The notes below the pieces were generated by a model. The model saw nothing but the letters and a program-made list of their open reading frames with translations, ran no database searches and was not told where the DNA came from. Both the position numbers and the translations under genes were made by a program. Of a stretch of 64,000 nucleotides of DNA, positions 33,461 to 44,269 are shown piece by piece. Origin of the DNA: Siphonodentalium dalli (taxonomy: Eukaryota; Mollusca; Scaphopoda; Gadilida; Siphonodentaliidae); contig CP136064.1 of assembly GCA_032622095.1 (NCBI GenBank), positions 253,396,484 to 253,460,483 on the forward strand, written 5' to 3'. Each line of letters begins with the position of its first letter. The first letter of the stretch is position 1.

Positions 33461-33933
33461 CATGGAGTCGAGTCTGAGTTTAGTGTGCCTGTCATTTGCA
33501 GAATGAGATGCCCAGAGGGTGAATTTAGCGACGCTATCCCGCATAGCGGGCTAGCATCACTAAATTCACCCTCTGGGGACCTCATTTTAGGCCTCATCTT
33601 CTCTCGGAAGTTTCTTTATTATCCAATTTCTACAGAAACTTCTTCACATAGATTCTATTTCTTTTTTTAGTTTAGTTTCTCCATATCCCCAAATTGGCAG
33701 ATGACACATTGCATAATCGAGGCTCCCAATGGGTGTATATCACAATATTCACTATTTGGGAACTTCAATCTGAGTTTAGGTCTCCCATAGCAGATGAGGC
33801 CTAAGCAGAATGAGGTCCCCAGAGGTTGAATTTGGTAATGCTAGCTCGCTATGCGCGATAGCTTAACTAAACTATCTTCTGAGAACCTCATTCTACAAAT
33901 GACAGACACACTAAACTCAGGTTTGCATGGAAT
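33461..33933. mobile_element. Family F2 MITE with 8-base target duplication
   Basis: CATGGAGT at 33461-33468 and CATGGAAT at 33926-33933. The element (33469-33925, 457 bases) begins CGAGTCTGAGTTTAGTGTG; the spacer has GAAACTTCTTCACATAG and TGACACATTGCATAATCG. The left hairpin has the neat apex CCGCATAGCGGGCTAGC. Confidence 0.9.
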
Positions 33934-34485
33934 AGAGGTAATCAGAGAACACAGTCCTAGTATTTGTAGATGAAGTCCCCGATGAAAATCAATAAGTTTG
34001 GAATTTATCAGGTTGTGAATGCATATGTGCGGAGTTATGAGAGAGATCTATATATTGTGAAATGATTTCTGTCTCTTATGTATTTATGAATTTATACGCC
34101 TTCAGAGATTGCATTCCTTCTAAAAAAAAGCTATCTATTTTTGTGGGTTTTTATGTTTACTATATTTTGCTTAAGATATTTGACCTTTTCATGATTATCA
34201 AAAATTATTGTTGGCTGTCTGGTAGACATGTTGGTAGAGACAATATATAATTGTACCCTATGAATGAGAATCATCCCTTCCCAGAATGCAAAGTAATCAA
34301 GTTGGTTGGCATGGCTAGACCTTATGTTAACCTACTTAAATTCTGAAAAAAGACTCTGTTATGTACTTTTGGGAGTGGGGTCATTTTGTTTCAGGTACAT
34401 GTGGGAGTGTTAACATAAAAATGAGATCTTATGAGCACCAAAACAGGCTTTGTCATCCTAGAGTGAGAAATTATTTCAATCACCA
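33934..34485. other. No gene called
   Basis: AT-rich DNA with a 62-codon hydrophobic frame at 34062-34250 without a family match. Confidence 0.35.
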
Positions 34486-35520
34486 AGTACCAATTAGGGT
34501 TTAATCCCGGGAACGGGAATTTCCCGGTTCCCGGGTCCCATACTCATTCCCGTTTCCCGGGAATATGATTTGCAAGAACCGTGAATAGGGAGAATTGTTA
34601 ATACTTGGTATACCATACACCAGGGGACACAAACGGCACATAATTTCGTTTAATTTGTCCATGCACGGCGGACAAAGTATGCAATATATATGTTATATAT
34701 CTGCAAATGCTACATAAAGTGTGAGTTGAAGTGACCATGGTATCGTCTAAGGGATAAGGACTTAAGATTTGGTCTCGTGGCCCATGCACAGCCATGATTT
34801 CACGACATGAGCTTATGAGTCACAACATTGTGGCATGAACAGGTCGTTGGAAACATTACTTTTACAACGCGTATCAAATTATCAATTTCGGCGATGTTGC
34901 GTCAGCAATCTCATGCTATTGTTAGCAACACATGCACAGACTGTACTCCCACGCAGTTGCTTGAATGTGCGGTGTATGCCAATAAATAGACCGTGATGCA
35001 CATGCAGTTTCTGCTGATGACGCATTCGAATTTCCATGAGAGCAAATCGTTTAATGCAAGTTGTGAACTTGTGAGTATTGTGAATGTCAATGTAGAGTCC
35101 AGATAGAATATTATACCCGTACATTTCGAGCTTCCGTTATATACCGCTTTACGCAACATAGACGTAATGTACAGCACAATGGCCACCAGACTGACAAGTC
35201 ACTGGGTGACTTGATGTGCCCCGAACGTACTTTAAAAGACTACATCCGACTCCCGATAAAATAAAAAATATTATTATTAAAATTATGTTTTCCAACTTGT
35301 GTAATGTTATGTTGTATACAATTATGTGGCCAAAGAAGGTCAAATATAACAATTTGAAATATCCAGTAGTTAATCTAAATTATCATTATTTTGATCCCTG
35401 TCACCCAAATTAGCCAAATTGCGCATAACCCGTGTTGTACAACTTGTGCATACAAGTCATACTTTTCCCGGTTCCTGTTTTTTTCAATTCCCGGGCATAT
35501 ATTAAACTCTAGTACCAATT
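34486..35520. mobile_element. Element K: 1,015 bases with 10-base target duplications
   Basis: AGTACCAATT occurs exactly at 34486-34495 and 35511-35520. The element starts AGGGTTTAATCCCGGGAAC and, read from the other end, AGAGTTTAATATATGCCCGG + GAATTG, so the ends are imperfect inverted repeats rich in CCCGGGAA. The interior has no transposase-like frame, so it is non-autonomous or decayed. A 10-base duplication is within the Mutator-like range but the superfamily is uncertain. Confidence 0.82.
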
Positions 35521-35529
35521 GACAGCACC

Positions 35530-35744
35530 TACAGTAATGCCCTAAATAATCGACTCCTTAACCACAGCAGAATTATGGGTAACTTGTCAGGATTTAGTCA
35601 GAAATATGGCTTGTTGCCATTCATCGGAAAGCTCTCACAGAGCTTTCCGATGAATGGCAACAAGCCATATTTACGACTATCTCTTGAAAAGTTGCCCATA
35701 ATTCTGCTGTGGTTAAGTAGTCGATTATTTAGGGCACTACTGTA
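35530..35744. mobile_element. Family E foldback MITE (E6)
   Basis: TA-CAGTAATGCCCTAAATAAT to AGGGCACTACTG-TA, 211 bases, apex CTCTCACAGAGC. It starts ten bases past the right duplication of element K. Confidence 0.9.
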
Positions 35745-35879
35745 TCGTCTAAGCTTCAGAACATTCCCATCGGAAGTAAACATGCCTGGAGGAGATATTC
35801 TCCCTGACAAATTGTTGATGTGAACTGTCAAGACTATTAATTGTTAATCAGGGTTCTTTTTTCATTGGTACCAAAAAGG

Positions 35880-36005
35880 ATGGTTTGTCATGAAGAGGGG
35901 AATACCCTCTTCAGTGAACTCTATTTATGTGACAGACGGTTTGTCACAAAGAGGGGAATATCCTCTCCAGTGAATCGGCTATGAAGAGGGGAATACCCTC
36001 TCCAG

Positions 36006-36049
<44 letters not shown>
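35880..36049. repeat. GAAGAGGGGAATACCCTC repeats followed by (CT)20
   Basis: The word AAGAGGGGAATANCCTCT occurs at about 35893, 35955 and 35983, each followed by CAGTGAA or CAGAGAA. The (CT)n tract runs from 36010 to 36049. An inverted relative, TTCACTGGAGAGGCTATTCC, lies at 36656 inside repeat P's distal copy. Confidence 0.8.
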
Positions 36050-36051
<2 letters not shown>

Positions 36052-36353
36052 ACAGGGTATCCGAGGTTATTAGTTGGTTGGTTTATTGTAGTTTAGCATC
36101 GTGTTATGCTATGTCACATCCCAACATCCCAGTTTTATTGACAGAGGAAAGACGGAGTAAAGGGTCATTTCCCTGGGAAGTCAGATAACTATTAACATGA
36201 ACCACTAGTACCATGATACATGAACCAGCTGGCTATCCACTTGGAACCCCTACCAATACTATTATACTATTTATTGTACACACTCTAACTTTATGGAGTG
36301 ATTTTCCTATGACTGACAATGACATCACCTGTATTTCATAACCCTGTCTTACA

Positions 36354-36500
36354 AAATACTCATTGATGAGTAGCTCCCTTTATAGGAAATGTTCAGATAA
36401 TAAGTTCAACAAATGGCCTATGCCATTTGATGAATAGGCCATTTATTGAACTTATTATCTGAACATTTCCCCGCCAATGATTTATAGGAATCTTCACTTG
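36354..36500 (-). mobile_element. Family D fragment with complete hairpin (D7)
   Basis: ATACTCATTGATGAGTAGC, then GATAATAAGTTCAACAAATG and its complement around an apex with CCTATGCCATTTGATG, then ACATTTCCCCGCCAATG. Both TTAA termini are gone. Confidence 0.75.
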
Positions 36501-36514
36501 TATTTTTTGTTTGA

Positions 36515-36715
36515 CTGATTGTCAGACTCACTGAGGGCCCCCTTCCAAAACTGTTGAGAATTTATTATAGACACTCTCTTTAGCTGACCTCAGACAGACA
36601 ACTGATGCCGGACAGGAAACAATAGATACAAATCTCTTCAGTGTTAATAGAATGATTCACTGGAGAGGCTATTCCCCTCTTTGTGGACACATGTCTCTTC
36701 ACAACTTTTCGTTTG
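36515..36715 (-). repeat. Repeat P, inverted distal copy
   Basis: GGCCCCCTTCCAAAACTG through CACTCTCTTTAGCTGACC, GGAAACAATAGATACAAAT and CACAACTTTTCGTTTGAT is the reverse complement of 32873-33033. It carries an extra about 35 bases (TTCACTGGAGAGGCTATTCC) absent from the other copy. Confidence 0.7.
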
Positions 36716-36753
36716 ATATCTCACTTCCATAGAGTGTATTAACTGGTCCATGT

Positions 36754-36840
36754 GTAACCCTTTCTTTACTAAATGGATTCTCCTAGAGTTATAAAAGTAA
36801 ACAATGCAATAGTTTATTATTCATCTGGATGGCACACAAA
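36754..36840 (+). mobile_element. Family D terminal fragment (D8)
   Basis: GTAACCCTTTCTTTACTAAA, then AAAGTAAACAATGCAATAG and TTATTCATCTGGATGG; the hairpin and right end are missing. Confidence 0.7.
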
Positions 36841-36891
36841 CTGGAGGTTGTCGCCCACCGTTGATTATTACCAGTAGAATCACAGTATGGC

Positions 36892-37291
36892 TTAACCCTT
36901 TACCCAACAGAACGGCCCTGTGCCAATGCATTCTCTTATATATGCGAGTCGACCATAGGTCGCCTCGCATATATAAGAGAATGCATTGGCTTAACACATT
37001 AAAAATTATAAAATTGTTAAAGAATGTAAGAAAAAATGGTAAAAAGTGTTAAATTTTTTTTTTTTTTAGGCCAATGCATTCTCTTATATATGCGAGGCGA
37101 CCTATGGTCGACTCGCATATATAAGAGAATGCATTGGCACAGGGCATAACTGTAACTATCACAATGTGGTCAAGGAGCCGGTTCCAATGATATCCATATG
37201 TGTATGGTGTTATTGAGATAGACCGAAGATATTTTAGGCTGTTGAAGCTTTATTTGGCCGGTTTTGGTCGGTTTGTTGGGTAAAGTGTTAA
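36892..37291 (+). mobile_element. Family C TTAA MITE, full length, 400 bases (C1)
   Basis: TTAA at 36892-36895 and 37288-37291; ends CCCTTTACCCAACAGAACGG and, on the other strand, ACACTTTACCCAACAAACCG. Two copies of the shared hairpin at about 36912-36990 and 37070-37140 are separated by an AT-rich loop, followed by a unique 150-base right part with CAAGGAGCCGGTTCC and GGCCGGTTTTGGTCGG. Same length as C2. Confidence 0.92.
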
Positions 37292-37292
37292 C

Positions 37293-37681
37293 AGTTCTCC
37301 AGAGGGTAAATTTAGTGACTCTATCCCGCTTAGTGGGTTAGTGTCATCAAATTCACACTCTGAGATTCTCATTCTGCTGAGGCCTCAACTGCTATGGGAG
37401 ACCTAGGGTCAAATTGAAGTTTGTGATGTTCACCCATTAGTCACCTTGATTATGTATTTTATCTTCTGCAAATTGGGGAGTAATGAAACTGAATAGAAGG
37501 GAAAAAGTAACTATAAAAAACAATGTTAATTTGAGACTATATATACTTCTCAGAAGATGAGGCCCAATCAGAATTTAGGTCCCCAGAGGCTGAATTTAGT
37601 GGTGCTAGCCCACTGCGGGATATCGTTACTAAATTCACCCTCTGGGGACCTCAAATGAAAGACACACTATTTGCAGGCTTG
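37293..37681. mobile_element. Family F3 MITE, left end missing
   Basis: Starts within the left hairpin (CAGTTCTCCAGAGGGTAAAT) directly against C1's TTAA and ends ACACTATTTGCAGGCTTG. Spacer words TTCTGCAAATTGGGGAG and TGAATAGAAGGGAAAAAG identify F3. Confidence 0.75.
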
Positions 37682-38609
37682 AATCCTCTGCACAATCTTT
37701 TTCTTCACCAATAAAAGTTAAACTGAATAATACTGAGGTCACTGAATCACGGTCCCAGTGGTAGAAACAAAACACCCAAAATAACACAAACAATGTTTGA
37801 AATCTCTTGAATTTAGTAACTCAAAATTTCTCATGAATATATCACTTGTCAGTTTGTGCATTGTTTCTTTACTCTATGTGATGGCTATAAAGCAAATCTA
37901 TATTTACTCTTATTCTTATGACATATGCGGGGATGATGTGAATTTGTTGGTAAATATCACATCTTTCTTCATCCCATGACATTTATAGAGGGCATGCAGC
38001 TGCAGTCGGAATTCAATGTTGAGTAAATGCATCTTGATGTATACATGGTGTTGGTATGTGGACGCGGGTATGTGGACGGGTATGTGGACGCTGAGGCAGA
38101 AGACATTTTACCCAGCATTCCTTGACAGATTACCATCTGCGTTGCAATCAACAAAAAATTACTTGCGGAAATATTTTCATACTACAAGCAGGAGCTGCAT
38201 TCAATTGCAGTAATGGGGCTTGACTGGCTTATGAATTTGACTGTTTTGCATTCTATTAAAAGGGGTATGCCCATTTTGAAAATATGTAATAAGTAAAAAT
38301 GCAGGCCTTAAAATCCATCAAAATTTACGAGCATCAATTTATAGCATTTCTACAGTGAATCAGCTGCTTTTATGAGAATCAAACCGAGAATCATGATTCT
38401 GATTCTTGTCAGATTTTAAGCCCTGAAATGAGTATCCAGTAATAACTTGGCATACGGCGGCACGGAAATAGAAACTCATGTCGGTCTGAAGTATTCTGAG
38501 ACTGTATCTGACACTCTGAAATTTTGAGATCTCATTCCGAATTACTAATTTCTGAGTGCTGAAAATGAATCTTGGCAGACTGCTATTGCACTTAAGTTGG
38601 TTTCCCTCA
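37682..38609. other. No gene; repeat R near 38290-38420
   Basis: At 38290-38420 AATCAAACCGAGAATCATG and GATTCTGATTCTTGTC match, in reverse, text at 41525-41665 (CAGAATAATGATTCTTAG, GTTTGATTCTCGTAAAATC). The rest is unassigned. Confidence 0.4.
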
Positions 38610-38864
38610 TTAACCCTTGCATGACTGGAGTTTCCTGAAATTTTAAGAAAATCCTGTGCTAATGCATTCTCTTATATATATGAGTCTCCCATAGGGAACC
38701 TTGCATATATAAGAAAATACATTGGCGTAACAATATTTACCTTTTAAGCCAGTGGATTCTCTTATATGGGAGGCTCCCAATGGGATACTTGCATATATAA
38801 GAAAATGCACTGGCACATGATCTTTAATGCTGCACTAGCGCAGCTTGTGTCATGAAAGGGTTGA
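38610..38864 (-). mobile_element. Family A TTAA MITE, full length (A4)
   Basis: TTAACCCTTGCATGACTGG at the left; GTCATGAAAGGGTTGA at the right, so one TTAA has mutated. Two hairpins; the second has a shortened left arm (CTCTTATATGGGAGGC). Confidence 0.87.
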
Positions 38865-39700
38865 CAAATAATACACATGACATAACATTTTATGTCCATA
38901 CTCAGTGATATGGTAGAGCAGTGTAGAGGTTAGCTCCACATGGTTCTGTGCCTTTTTGATGGCTCTCGACACATGCTCTGGGGGACATGCTGTACAGTAT
39001 CAGGTCGTGGTGTGTTTGTTTAACAAATATTTCTCCCTGCCATGTTTATGGATATGCACCCATTGTTTTGACTGGTTGATGCCGCAAATGGAATCCAAAT
39101 GTTAGCTTTAGACTCCACCCATTTCACGTAAATAATTAGTTTATTCGTGGCCTCATGTAGAATTGAGTAATAAAACTGGCAATGAAAGAAGGATTCATGG
39201 CATGTGACTCATATATTGTTCTTGTTAAAACAATAGGAGTATATATTAAAACCATGACGTTTACTGCATTTTGTTTTTAGTCATAGTGATTGTGTTCTAT
39301 TTCACATGGAGTTAATTCACAAGTAGGTAGGTAAATTGAGAGAACATTATTAAGCTGGTTGAATTTAGAAACTCTAATATTGCATTATCATATCAAGTAA
39401 ACCTTCCATAGAAATGATAAATGATGATATATATTCATATATTCCAAATTGGGAGTCGAAAAATTATATAAACATGGATAAGATTTATCGTTACTATATT
39501 ATATATATAATATTCAAGCATCAATTTAGCAAGAAATTGCTCATTTAAAAATTATTTTCACATTCTGGAAATCAAAGTAACTTGATATATTCAATACCTT
39601 TAGATGGACATTATATACCTGAAAACACATAACCAAATTCAATAACTGTTTCCAACTGTCCACACAGAAAGAGAAAAATGCTGTCTATTTTTATATCCCA
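38865..39700. other. No feature seen
   Basis: AT-rich DNA, with (AT)-rich words near 39490-39510. No gene. Confidence 0.4.
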
Positions 39701-39905
39701 ACTCTCGAAGAGAATGGGGGGTATACTGGATTGACTGCTTCCATCCATGTGTCTGTTCGTTTGTCTGTCCATCCATCTGGTTTGATAACTCAAACAAATA
39801 TGAACCTATTTCAATAATATTTGGTGTACAGGGTGTTTTCCACAATATCTCACATCAGTTAGCAAACCAGGTTTATCGCAATTGTTTTACCTGAGTTATG
39901 ACCCT
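39701..39905. repeat. G-type Pyr-rich repeat
   Basis: GGGGGGTATACTGGATTGAC, GTCTGTTCGTTTGTCTGTCC and TATTTGGTGTACAGGGTG are typical of the G class. Overlapping minus-strand frames (QMDGQTNEQTHG...) are its translation, not genes. Confidence 0.55.
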
Positions 39906-39910
39906 TCAGG

Positions 39911-40515
39911 TACAGTAATGCCCTAAATAATCGACAAGCCATATTTCTGACTAAATCCTGAAAAATTGCCCATAATTCTGCTGTGGTTAAAGGCACGTGC
40001 GGCCTTAATTGTCGAAAATATTCATATTTGTTCCAAACACCGTAAACAGAAAAACATTAAAACGCATACAGTTCCGTTCATATATACCATGACCATCGCG
40101 TAAACAGCATGCTATCATAAAGACCTACTATATTTTACCTAAGCAAGAGCCTGATTGTGTTACAGAAGACAGCACAATGCTACTGGCTAATCACACACAA
40201 ATGGCATAAACGCTCTTTATTAGTTCCATATCAGGTATTCACCAACAAAGAACGCTCTTTATGTTTACCATCATAATATAAACAAACACCAGAAAAGTAA
40301 CTTTTTACGCCTTTGTTTACATAACAATGGTCAAACATATGACCATAACATACTGTTTATGCGATATTTCTTATTTGTATACGGACAAAGTCTATCTACA
40401 TTTTTATGTTCTTTCAGTTTGTGGCGGTTTTTGACGGGTTGAGACATTTTCACAGGATACCCACCGCCAAGGCCAACCGTGTCTTTAAGGAGTCATTATT
40501 TAGGGCATTACTGTA
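39911..40515. mobile_element. Family E MITE split by another transposon (E7)
   Basis: TA-CAGTAATGCCCTAAATAAT, then a deletion from the left terminus straight to AAGCCATATTTCTGAC in the right arm. The right arm runs to GCTGTGGTTAA at 39990 and resumes at 40485 as TTAAGGAGTCATTATTTAG...ACTG-TA. Removing the insert restores the family sequence GGTTAAGGAGTC. Confidence 0.88.
39991..40484. mobile_element. 494-base TTAA-flanked element nested in E7
   Basis: TTAA at 39987-39990 and 40485-40488 bracket it. Left end AGGCACGTGCGGCCTTAATT; right end on the other strand AGACACGGTTGGCCTTGGCG: imperfect inverted ends sharing AGNCACG and GGCCTT. These ends are unlike A-D (no CCCTTT), so it is another TTAA family. 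The interior mentions AACGCTCTTTATNNNTT twice (40209 and 40252); no transposase seen. Confidence 0.8.
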
Positions 40516-41347
40516 TGCTAGCACTGGCAATGTTCCAGAAACAAACTATAAGGAAGGACAGTTCTTTATTGTTACAAGATGCATAGAAAACTGGACTCAT
40601 ATTTTTTACGAGGCGATAATTAAAATCCCAGATTAACTGGGGATAAAATATAATACTCAATACAAGTGTTATTGCTATCTGAGGTATATGAATTTAAGCA
40701 ATCATGTAATACATGCCAAGGCAAACAAGTTGGCATTTAATCATATAAAAATTCAGTTATTGCACAAAAAAAAATAACATCTAAAATTGACATTTGCACC
40801 AGAACACCTACGAGACTCAAGTGCATAGCAAAATATTTTTGCATTATCAAACCAACCTAGAGATAGCCAAGTCTGGAAGCGATATCCATAATGTGTTTTT
40901 CTGTAGTCTGTGATGTGTTTGTACACACTCATAATCGCTCAGTTATGCTACCATGCATAACATCTCAACAGTTGATGAAAAACTGCTCCATATTTCCTCA
41001 CAAAGACCACCAACAAGTCTTCTAATCAATCCCCGCTGCTGCGTGAATCTCTGCAATTCTTCTGTGAAAACTGGCTGCCCCAGTCGGGAGAAAACTGATA
41101 TTGCCCTATCGCAGACATATAAATGGCAGCATAAATATTCCTAATATTTTATTGGGAATTAGAGTAAGCATCACACCCTTAATCTGTCAGCGTGATTCCA
41201 CAAACAATGCTAATCTTTCACTGAGTGAGCTAATCTCGGCAACCTGTTCGGGATCAACTAATCTTGTTCTCTCTGAGGAAATGTTCTTTAAAGGATTTCA
41301 CTCAAGTCATTGATTCAACTCCTGTATTTGTGATTTCTTAAAATATG
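40516..41347. other. No gene called
   Basis: 41000-41300 is less AT-rich, but frames there (63 and 70 codons) overlap each other and lack motifs. Confidence 0.35.
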
Positions 41348-41495
41348 GAGCTTCCTGAAATTTTGCGAAAAAACCCTGTGCCAATGTATTCTCTTATATA
41401 TGTGAGTCTCCCATAGGGTGCCTCACATATATAAGAGAATGTTTTGGCCTCACAATATTTACCTTGACCTTGTAAGCCAGTGCATTCTCTTATAG
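41348..41495 (-). mobile_element. Family A, both ends missing (A5)
   Basis: GGAGCTTCCTGAAATTTTGC and one complete hairpin (41375-41448), then TTACCTTGACCTTGTAAGCC and the start of the second hairpin, which stops at GCATTCTCTTATAG where family D text begins. Confidence 0.8.
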
Positions 41496-41771
41496 TTGTA
41501 CTTATTATCTAAGCATTTCCTTCAATAAGCAGGGCTAAAAATTTGACGAGAATCAGAATAATGATTCTTAGTTTGATTCTCGTAAAATCAGCCAATTCGC
41601 TGTAGAAAAGCTATATTCTGATTCTCGCAAGATATTATGGATTGCAAGGCCATTAAATAGTACTTTGATTTATCTGTCATCTGCCTGTACATCCCTTCAA
41701 TTAAATAATAGACCTTTCCAATATACTGTTAAAACTGACTGGGAGAATCCATTTAATATAGAAAGGGTTAC
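41496..41771 (-). mobile_element. Family D right-arm fragment fused to A5, with R insert (D9)
   Basis: TTGTACTTATTATCTAAGC and ATTTCCTTCAATAAGC are D; repeat R text (41525-41665) intervenes; D resumes at about 41670 (TATCTGTCATCTGCC...) and ends GAGAATCCATTTAATATAG then AAAGGGTTAC. This is a three-part mosaic. Confidence 0.7.
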
Positions 41772-42254
41772 CCCCCCCTATATTTGAACATTTACGGACA
41801 ATCTGTTGGACTAGCAGCTTTACACCCGCCCACTATTCAACCAGCCTCCTGCATTGTAATAATGACAGATCTTCTCTGTTATAAACATGCGGCTCTAACC
41901 CCTTGCATTGTGACAATGATAGATATGTTGTTAGACCAGCGGAAACATTATCCCGGCTATTAAATACTAGGACAAATTATATAATAATTATCAGTCTGCT
42001 GAATTTAACAATTTCCGATTGCGAAACATTTTAACTAATGATGGTGTCTGCGCTAGACTTGCTATCTGCATTGATCAACAGCGGGGCCCACAGACAGCAA
42101 TTTGCTGATTGATAAAAATTAGTTCAAAGGCGTAACTATTGTAACATCCCTTATTTGATGAATTTATCTTGGAAAGATGATAAGTGATGTTTCCATCATA
42201 GAATGTTCAAGTGGGGTCTGTTTTGACGTTACGAGTTAATGGGATCCGTCCGTG
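41772..42254. other. No feature seen
   Basis: Starts with a C run (41771-41778). Two CATTGTRAYAATGA words near 41853 and 41906 flank similar text. No gene. Confidence 0.35.
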
Positions 42255-42720
42255 ATTCGACATCTCCTGTTTTATTGACTTTGCTCAAATTTTACTATTT
42301 CAGTAGAGGCTCTGGCATTGAGTTGTCACATAAAGTTATGTTTTCAAATACAAATATCAACTGATTTTGTCTTGATTGAGTTTGAATACCAGCCAGGTCC
42401 GCCCATTTTGAGTGGAGTTACGTCCCTTATTTTAGTTAATTTTCTTGAATTGTGTTCACGATATTGGGATAACTTGAAACAAATATCAACTGATTTTGTT
42501 CATATTCAGTATATGAGACTTGATCAACAATGTCTTGATCGAGTTTGAAACTGGCCATGTCCACGTATTTTTGGCGGAGCTATGGCCTTTTATCATTAGT
42601 TCGTTATTGCAAAATTTGTTTCCAATAGCACAATAACATCGGCGAGGTCGGTTTGCCTGGGAATATTTGGTGTGTGAGACTTGCTCAACAGTGTAGTGTA
42701 TGATAGCCAGTTACGATTAA
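42255..42720. repeat. G-type degenerate direct repeat
   Basis: CAAATATCAACTGATTTTGT occurs at 42351 and 42480, each followed by GATTGAGTTTGAA / GATCGAGTTTGAAA and a GCCCATTTTGAGTGGAG / CACGTATTTTTGGCGGAG word. The unit is about 150 bases. Confidence 0.6.
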
Positions 42721-42750
42721 TGGATTTTCAATCCATCCCAATGTTTGGCA

Positions 42751-42803
42751 TACAGTAATGCCCAAAATAATCGAAGGAGTCAATTATTTAGGGCATTACT
42801 GTA
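42751..42803. mobile_element. Minimal family E remnant, 49 bases (E8)
   Basis: TA-CAGTAATGCCCAAAATAAT + CGA joined directly to AGGAGTCAATTATTTAGGGC + ATTACTG-TA. Only the two termini remain; nearly the whole hairpin was excised. Confidence 0.92.
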
Positions 42804-43112
42804 GCTACCGCAACTCACCCCTGCATCTCTGTGATTCTTGTTTTGCTGTGGGGTCAGGTAGGGCTTCGTTTTATTCTGTTACAACTTCATTTGAATGATC
42901 GCATATGATCATGCAATTACCAAGGTCAGTTGCTGACCATATTTATGATTAAAATATTATTATTTTGATACATGTATGTTAATACTTAATATTTCAACTC
43001 CCCCCCCCTGCTATTCTCCATGGACATAACATTGCATTGCAGGCTATGTGGGGTTAAACAGGTTAAATCTTTTTTTTTAGTTCATTCAAGAATAAAATTA
43101 TTGTTGTGACAT

Positions 43113-43329
43113 TGTCTTGGAATGGTCTTCATTCATTTGGAGGGATGTTAGGTATATATGAGCAGACAACAACCAGACGAAATGATAATGCAAGTGCATA
43201 AGAATTCATATTCATTGGTGGGAAATGTTCAGATAATAAGTTCAACAAATGACAAAAGTGTTGAACTTATTATCTTATCATCTCCCATGGGAACTACTAA
43301 TCAATAAATATTTAGTAAAGAAAGCTTAA
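43113..43329 (+). mobile_element. Family D, left terminus missing (D10)
   Basis: From GTCTTGGAATGGTCTTCATT through the hairpin (AAGTTCAACAAATGAC / GTGTTGAACTTATTATC) to TATTTAGTAAAGAAAGC and TTAA at 43326-43329. The left CCCTTT end is absent. Confidence 0.78.
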
Positions 43330-43873
43330 AATTTCTTCAAAAGCTTTTAAAACTTTCTGATTTCTTATCAAATCATTCATCATGAAGCGTCTCTGCCACC
43401 AAATATGCCAGGATTCCTGTTTATCACAGAGTGATGGAATCCCAGGTTCCCCCCTTGATAACACAACTGTTTTGCCTGCTTTCATCATCTCTTCAATTAT
43501 CACCAGACATTCCTTCATTCATTCTAGACTTGCTCAGTGCATTTCATGCCAATTGTCTGCTCTTTTATTTTATTTTTTGTTTTGTAATTTTCGGTTAATG
43601 CCAAAAACACTGCCGCATCTATCAATGCATGACAACATGCCGAGAAACAGTGTTTTCAATATTACATCCTCTATCTTGATGGAAGAACTTGTATGTTCCA
43701 GTCGTCCTTCAAACTACTTTTACAATGACCATTTGTCTTCCAATCATGCTGTATGCTGTATGAAAATTCTATGAATGTACAAATTTAAAGGCTTCTAAAA
43801 CTGGGCCATAAATAAAAACAATTAATTTGGGGGATAGAAGACCGGTATGAAGCTAAATATTCACTTTTGGCAA
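43330..43873. other. No gene called
   Basis: A 68-codon minus frame (43312-43518) and a 130-codon plus frame (43382-43774) overlap. Neither has support beyond length. Confidence 0.3.
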
Positions 43874-44132
43874 TTAACCCTTTCATGACGAGCACAATGC
43901 TGGTGCAGCATTAAAGACCCAGTGCATTCTCTTATATATATGCGAGTCTCCCATAGGGAGCCTCACATATATAAGAGAATGCACTGGCCCACACGGTCAA
44001 GGTAAATATTGTTAAGCCAATGCATTCTCTTATATATGCGAGGCTCCCTATGGGAGACTCGCATATATAAGATAATGCATTGGCACAGGGTTTTCACAAA
44101 ATTTCTGGAAGCTCCAGTCAGGTAAGGATTAA
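43874..44132 (+). mobile_element. Family A TTAA MITE, full length (A6)
   Basis: TTAACCCTTTCATGACGAGC at the left; GGTAAGGATTAA at the right in place of GGAAGGGTTAA. The two hairpins at about 43918-43990 and 44014-44085 are both clean. 259 bases. Confidence 0.9.
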
Positions 44133-44195
44133 CAGTTGTCATTTCCCAAATTAAACCTTATTAAAGTTACATTTCCGTGAATGTAAGTGATAAAC

Positions 44196-44269
44196 AGAAG
44201 ATGTGAGTTAAGTTTAAATCACAGGTTCACTGAGAAGATGTGAGTTAAGTTTAAATCACAGGTTCACTG
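44196..44269 (+). repeat. 37-base unit, two exact copies
   Basis: AGAAGATGTGAGTTAAGTTT...CAGGTTCACTG at 44196-44232 and 44233-44269, without visible differences. Confidence 0.9.

Noticed and set aside
43312-43774. 68-codon minus frame (MKECLVIIEEMMKAGK...) and 130-codon plus frame
   Set aside because: They overlap on opposite strands, and the minus frame ends in family D sequence; no splice or promoter signals.
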